Below, one piece after another: positions 59,478 through 63,978 of a DNA stretch of 63,978 nucleotides. Every line of letters starts with the position of its first letter. The first letter of the stretch is position 1. The translations under genes were made by a program, and so were the position numbers. The notes beneath the pieces were generated by a model. That model saw only the letters and a list, made by a program, of their open reading frames with translations, did not search any database and was not told the origin of the DNA. This DNA comes from Didymodactylos carnosus (taxonomy: Eukaryota > Rotifera > Eurotatoria > Philodinida > Philodinidae): NCBI GenBank assembly GCA_905250885.1, contig CAJNOQ010000192.1, positions 1-63,978 on the forward strand. Direction: 5' to 3'.

Positions 59478-62209
59478 TTACAAATATTCGTTCTGTTTTT
59501 GCAATATCCATTTTTGTTTATTGCTTTTGTTGAAAAAGAGAAGATATACTTTTCTGCTGTGTACAAATATTGGATAACTTTTAGTTCTTTTATTCTTGTC
59601 TCCAAACAGTGCTCTCATTTATTTTTTAATGCATGTGCTAATTTAATTTGTTTATCTTCTACGGTTAACATTTTTTTAATATGTTTTTCTCAGTTTTTAA
59701 CTTATATATATCTCTTAGTTTAATGTTTATCTTACTTTATTCGTTTTGTACAAAATAGAAGAAATAGAAAGATAAAAGCAAGAAACCTAAGTATACGTTC
59801 TATTGTAGATGAACGTCTAATAAATACTACAAAATTGAATCTTGATGTTGTACATTTTACGCAAGATATAGATCGAGTTTGATTGATTTTTAAATAGTGA
59901 AAACTTTTTTTACCATTGTCATTTAGACAAATAATTTTATTTTCATGGCTAAATATGTTATGTCATATGCAAAGATATTTTCTCTCAGTCAGATTCGCAT
60001 TTAGTGGAGCTTCCGCTTTCATAATTGTGTTGTAATAATTTATTTCATATTCTATCATTAATAAAAAATGAATATGCTGTGCGTTTCAAAATCGTTGATT
60101 AAAATCTGCTAATGCAATAAAGATTAATGGAATAAATGAAGAAAAAAAAATATATAGAACTTTATATGACTTAAAATAACTGGGAAAATTTAAAGTAGTT
60201 ATAGCATAACTTTTTTTCAATACGGTACAAGAACATGATTGGTTTTATCGATCGTACTGTAAGCTTTTTTTAAATTTTTTTCACATTACTGAGGTTAAAA
60301 GAAATAATCAGGTCTTCGGACTTATGTTAATAATAATCTCAATATTATGTAGCCTACTGTGATTTTTCAAAGATCTGAACTGACAATACTTCAAGTTTTT
60401 TTTCTCTGAACTGGTTTATTTTAACCATCTCTTTGTTTTAACTAAACATCTTAAGTTAAGTTGACGATCTTGAATGTTAGATTTGTTTTTCATCTTCTAG
60501 TTGATAAGCAAAATCCGTAATCGTAACAAATAATAACTGTTTCTGGTTTCTCGAATATTTTCTAAATTTATATAGGGTGAAAACGAGATCTTGATTAAAC
60601 GTTGATGAGTATGATGTGTTTTCTACATCTATTTGTCTCTACTTGGTTTTTTGCCCACATAGATTTATATTGGATCAGATGGTGAATAATACTGAGTTGT
60701 TTATTGTTATATCAAGCAATATTTTTTCAATTTTTCTTCTAGAAAGCAAAATTCTAGAGCTTAAAAGAAACATCTCGATAGATTGGTTCTATAAATTGAT
60801 GCCTAACTCTTTCAATCGAGGTTGACGTAGTCATATTACTTCGGTTCGACAAGCAACAAAGCAATGGACTTCGTATTCCTTCTGTAAGAAGTGGATCAGG
60901 TGGTTAAACAAACTACATACAGTGGGAGAAAAGTTGACTTAATGAGAATTCAAATTCTCATTAATAATGGCAGTTAAAGGTCAGTTATGGTAAGTCCCGA
61001 ACTGCGAATATGTTTAAATAATACGTAACCAATTTCGACATTTCTGTAAAAACTTCAAGTCATCTATCACTCGAGTTGGAGCACCAGAGATTGTGATCTC
61101 ATCTAACAGAAAACTAATGTTTGCCAACTTTTTAATTTTTCTATATTAAAATTATCAAAAATAAGAGTTTACTTCTATCAACTACAGTGGCGGCAAAAAT
61201 TTTCCGTACACCCCAATTCTCTTTTTTTTTGATTATAACTCGATAACGAAAAAAGCTTTTGACAACCGGTTTGCACCAAAATATTGTCCGTTCTCTCTGG
61301 TATATTCGTAGATAAAGAAAAGAAGTATTCATTGTTGCTCTTTGTAGACTCATTAGACTGAAAAGTGAACCTTTTCAGGTCGACAAAAACTTTCCGTACA
61401 GTTGTTAAAAATCTTTTTTTACGCTGTATACGTACGGATTACATATGAAAACTACATCAGTCGATAGTACAGAGTGCGAGCTACATTTTAGTAAAAGACT
61501 AATTTTAAAAAGCTTTTTCCTTAGGGTGAAAACGCGACTGTAACCATACTCTTCGGCTTGACTGCTGAATCTCATGAATGATTGTGTGAAAAAAAATTCT
61601 GATTAAGCCATTCGAAAGAGCGTCCAGAACTAAGATGTGGAAGTTAAGTGAAAGAATCTGATCCATCTTTTAATATTTTGGATCTTAGAGCTATTTTTGA
61701 AATATCTTTTCTGCATGGTTTAGTGATGTGTCACTCGAAGTTGCCGAAACGTTTCCATACGCAAAACTGTCTTTGTTGCCCCCGTCAGGTGTTTAGTGAG
61801 TGAAACGCTTCCAGGCGTTATTTTTAGATGAAAGAAGACGTTAAAGTTAATAAAAAAACTTAAGTGTTATTTTATACTTCTAACATGCTTAGGTAATGTA
61901 TGTCATATATCTGACCCTGTGTTACATGATTCATACTGTTTTGTTTGAAATAATCGAGAGAGCACAACAGAGTTTTGAAGATCAAACCACATACAAAAAA
62001 ATAACAGATTTTTCTAAAACACAGTACAAAACACACACACACAAAAAATAAAAAAAGGAAGAACAAAAATAGACGTAAAAATGCATTTTGTGTGTGATGA
62101 TTGGGGATGTATCGTATGATTATAATTTATTCTCACAAAAGTTTTCTTCGTTTTATCTGGTATTGATGGTTTTTACTGAATAGACAAAAAATGAAAATAG
62201 ATGACAAAG
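59478..62209. other. spacer between CEP170 and TCTP, repeat remnants
   Basis: No supportable gene. A Tc1-like terminal sequence lies at 61183-61400. The stretch at about 60820-60930 has a weak helix-turn-helix-like frame but nothing assignable. Any last TCTP exon could lie in 61400-62209. Confidence 0.45.
61183..61400. mobile_element. possible Tc1/mariner-type element end
   Basis: TACAGTGGCGGCAAAAATTT, continuing TTCCGTACA (61183-61210), is followed 188 bp later by CGACAAAAACTTTCCGTACA (61381-61400) in the same orientation. CAGTGGCGGCAAAA-like ends next to TA, with an inner direct repeat, match the IR/DR layout of some Tc1 elements. No transposase or opposite end was recognised. Confidence 0.4.
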
Positions 62210-62780
62210 CTAGAATACTCTATAGTAGTCGATACTCACATATTTGATTTCGTTTAAACCGTCTTTGAAGTACAAAAAATACGGTGTTAATCCATCTACT
62301 TTGTAATACTGTAAAATCACCATGCCATCAGTATTCATACTTTCACCCAAATAAAATCGATATTCGGCAAATTTTGTTAAAATTTCTTGTGCTACTTTAG
62401 TCATTCCAGCTTTGAACGGCTGAACACGATTAGGCGAATTTTCTTGTAGATGTTCTTTCAATCTAAAATAGCATGTTTTAATCAAAGATACTAATGGAGT
62501 CAATGGAAAATATGAATTTTTCACATACTTTTTAGAATATTCTCTAATCCACTCTTTAAAAGTTTCTTTCTGGAACGATGTTTCAACGAGTTTATGATTA
62601 AGAACAACATTAATCCCTTAATAACATAAAAGTAAATATAGTTACAAGAAAATAAAGAAAACTATTGCTCTGATTACCTGACACATGAGATGCGTCAACT
62701 CCTGCATCTTCTTCTTCAGCTTCTGTTGCTTTGTTGCCTCCAATCAGTGAATCAGCAATATCATTTGAAATTATTATTTG
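62210..62780 (-). CDS. TPT1: translationally controlled tumor protein (TCTP), 5'-incomplete
   Basis: Cytosolic, conserved growth-related protein of the TCTP family. Three exons are visible: 62780-62678 (ISNDIADSLIGGNK, acidic loop, SHVSG), 62616-62529 (INVVLNHKLVETSFQKETFK) and 62462 leftward (RVQPFKAGMTK, YRFYLGESMNTDGMV, DGLTPYFLYFKDGL). Phases agree. The first ~35-40 residues of TCTP, including the MIIY-like start, are not found in the 1.2 kb upstream; they lie beyond the window or were lost. At the 3' end, KDGLNEIKY is followed by a consensus donor (GTGAGT, exon end 62240), so either a small last exon lies further left or the frame reads through to a stop at 62210 with ten extra residues. 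Family assignment is firm. Confidence 0.85.
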
Positions 62781-63978
62781 CTAAAGTAGGAAGAAAATTA
62801 TTTCTTTTCAATTACATTTTTCGCCAAACGATGAAGAGGAAAAGGTAGCGCAAAAATATATTTATCGTAGAAGCGTTTCGTAAAAGAAAATATATAACTC
62901 GAATTCAGAGCTGAACTGCCGCACTTATCGCATTCATCAATACTTTCACAGCATAGCTTTTTCCTGAATCTCGGACATGTAAGAGTTTCAAGGTTGTTCA
63001 TCATGCATACTATGTACTGTGACGGAGTATTAAACATCGAAAACTGGACATAGGTCAGATACGAAAAAACTTACTACCGGTTACGTTAGCAGATAAAAAA
63101 GGTGTACTTATTTCTTGTAGTCTTTTCATTGTACAGTAATGTATATCCAACGGACAACCTCGAAGCTTTTACATGCCCGAGATTCAGGGAAACGTTATAC
63201 TGTGAAAATATTGATGAATACGATAAATGCGACGGTTCAGTTCTGAATCCGAGTACACAGTTGGCATCCAGGGGAAATTAGATGAAAAATCGAAGTTGCT
63301 CCTAATTCAAATACAAATAGTGGAAAATGTAGCCCTTTCAAAAGGCTATCGAATGGTATATAAATGTCTATTTTGAAAATGGTTCCTACGACGAGAAATC
63401 ACGGTACACAAAACCGATTACGGATATCGTTACTACATATGAAATAAAGATTCTTTGCTTACTCAATTATGTTACGTGATTTCAAAGCAGATATTCAGAA
63501 CCAGCACGTCTTCAGCTATCTATTGATAACAAAATATTTCTATTCCGGCACCAAATTCAATAAATAAGAGCGACATGTTCTCCATCACGTCAGTCCGTAG
63601 TAACAGTACTCCAGTATAGTCGGATCGCCCTCGTTAGCCTCACGCGAAAATAACATACAAACACATCAAAATGTTCCTCAAACGCTATTCTATGTATTCT
63701 AAAATCGCAAAATCTCGCATATTTTCCAAGGAAGTTTTATAGATTTTCCAAAATCCCAAGAGGTTTTCGCGTATTTCACATTTTTCTCTCTCACTAAGCA
63801 CTTTTTGGTACAAATAATGCCATATTCGGAATCACCGTGAAAAACTGCATCGAATGATGTATAGCTTTTTAATTTTTCTGCAGAAATATTTTCGATCAAA
63901 TTGAATTATAGACTTGAAAGCTTGTCCGCAGCAAATTTTGCTTAGGAATTTGGATATTTATTTTAGCAATAGTACACA
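62781..63978. other. 5' side of TCTP: intron or flank with inverted repeat
   Basis: Expected to hold the TCTP first exons or a long intron. No TCTP N-terminal coding was found. Contains the inverted repeat 62897-63254 and short frames (62798-63037, 63699-63899 minus) without recognised domains; the first is a product of the inverted repeat arm. Confidence 0.5.
62897..63254. mobile_element. inverted-repeat element, arms ~125 bp
   Basis: 62897-63021 mirrors 63130-63254: shared words ACTCG(A/G)ATTCAGA, CATTCATCAATA, TTTCACAG and CCTGAATCTCGG. The spacer is about 108 bp. The mismatches are consistent with old age. MITE-like remnant. Confidence 0.65.

Noticed and set aside
62798-63037. 79-codon minus frame with several cysteines
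   Set aside because: Derives mostly from one arm of the inverted repeat 62897-63254 and does not connect in phase as a TCTP exon.
63699-63899. 66-codon minus frame as TCTP first exon
   Set aside because: Sequence does not resemble the TCTP N-terminus and no matching splice phase was found.

Overview
This is nuclear DNA from a small invertebrate animal. It is AT-rich, its genes are split by many short introns (mostly about 50-80 bp) with strong GTAAGT/TTTAG borders, and it carries animal-only genes: a rhodopsin-like receptor, transgelin/calponin, MTA of the NuRD complex, CEP170, GM130/GOLGA2 and an INAF-motif protein. The intron style, the Gln/Thr/Asn-rich coding tracts and the FLYWCH/MULE transposase remnant fit a bdelloid rotifer best. 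That is an inference; no marker gene fixes the species.

Layout. 1-5171 holds no supportable gene, only old repeats. 5172-8065 (+) is an orphan class A GPCR. It runs tail to tail into an unrecognised 272-aa gene at 10656-8606 (-). 10657-14437 is repeat-bearing intergenic DNA. 14438-15616 (+) is a 192-aa transgelin/calponin gene whose second intron lacks an AG acceptor. 16305-18215 is a decayed element with terminal inverted repeats carrying pieces of a spliced FLYWCH/MULE gene. 19767-30314 (-) is ABCF2, with one 8.07-kb intron that contains an INAF-motif gene on the other strand (27216-27746), two inverted-repeat elements and a possible folded RNA. GINS1/PSF1 (31110-30523) and GM130/GOLGA2 (37563-31837) follow on the same strand. 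37564-45527 is a transposon graveyard (degenerate non-LTR endonuclease, GC-rich inverted repeats). Three plus-strand genes follow: a zinc-finger/coiled-coil gene (45528-47266), MTA (48517-51877) and CEP170 (54960-59477). The window ends with a 5'-incomplete TCTP gene (62780-62240, -).

All multi-exon models were built by hand from splice sites. Each keeps an open frame and each total divides by three: GPCR 611, unknown 272, transgelin 192, ABCF2 658, GM130 898, zinc-finger 517, MTA 712, CEP170 913 codons. The genes do not form one pathway; they are mostly housekeeping functions (translation/ATPase, replication, Golgi, chromatin, centrosome) set between mobile DNA.

The strongest unusual observations are these. 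GM130 contains a ~288-bp copy of its own exon 22-intron 22-exon 23 junction inside intron 13. That copy lacks the 204-bp tRNA-derived SINE now present in intron 22, so it records the empty site. An 841-bp near-complete palindrome flanked by TA sits in a CEP170 intron. A TIR element at 16.3-18.2 kb has apparently captured exons of a transposase gene and duplicated one of them in inverted orientation.
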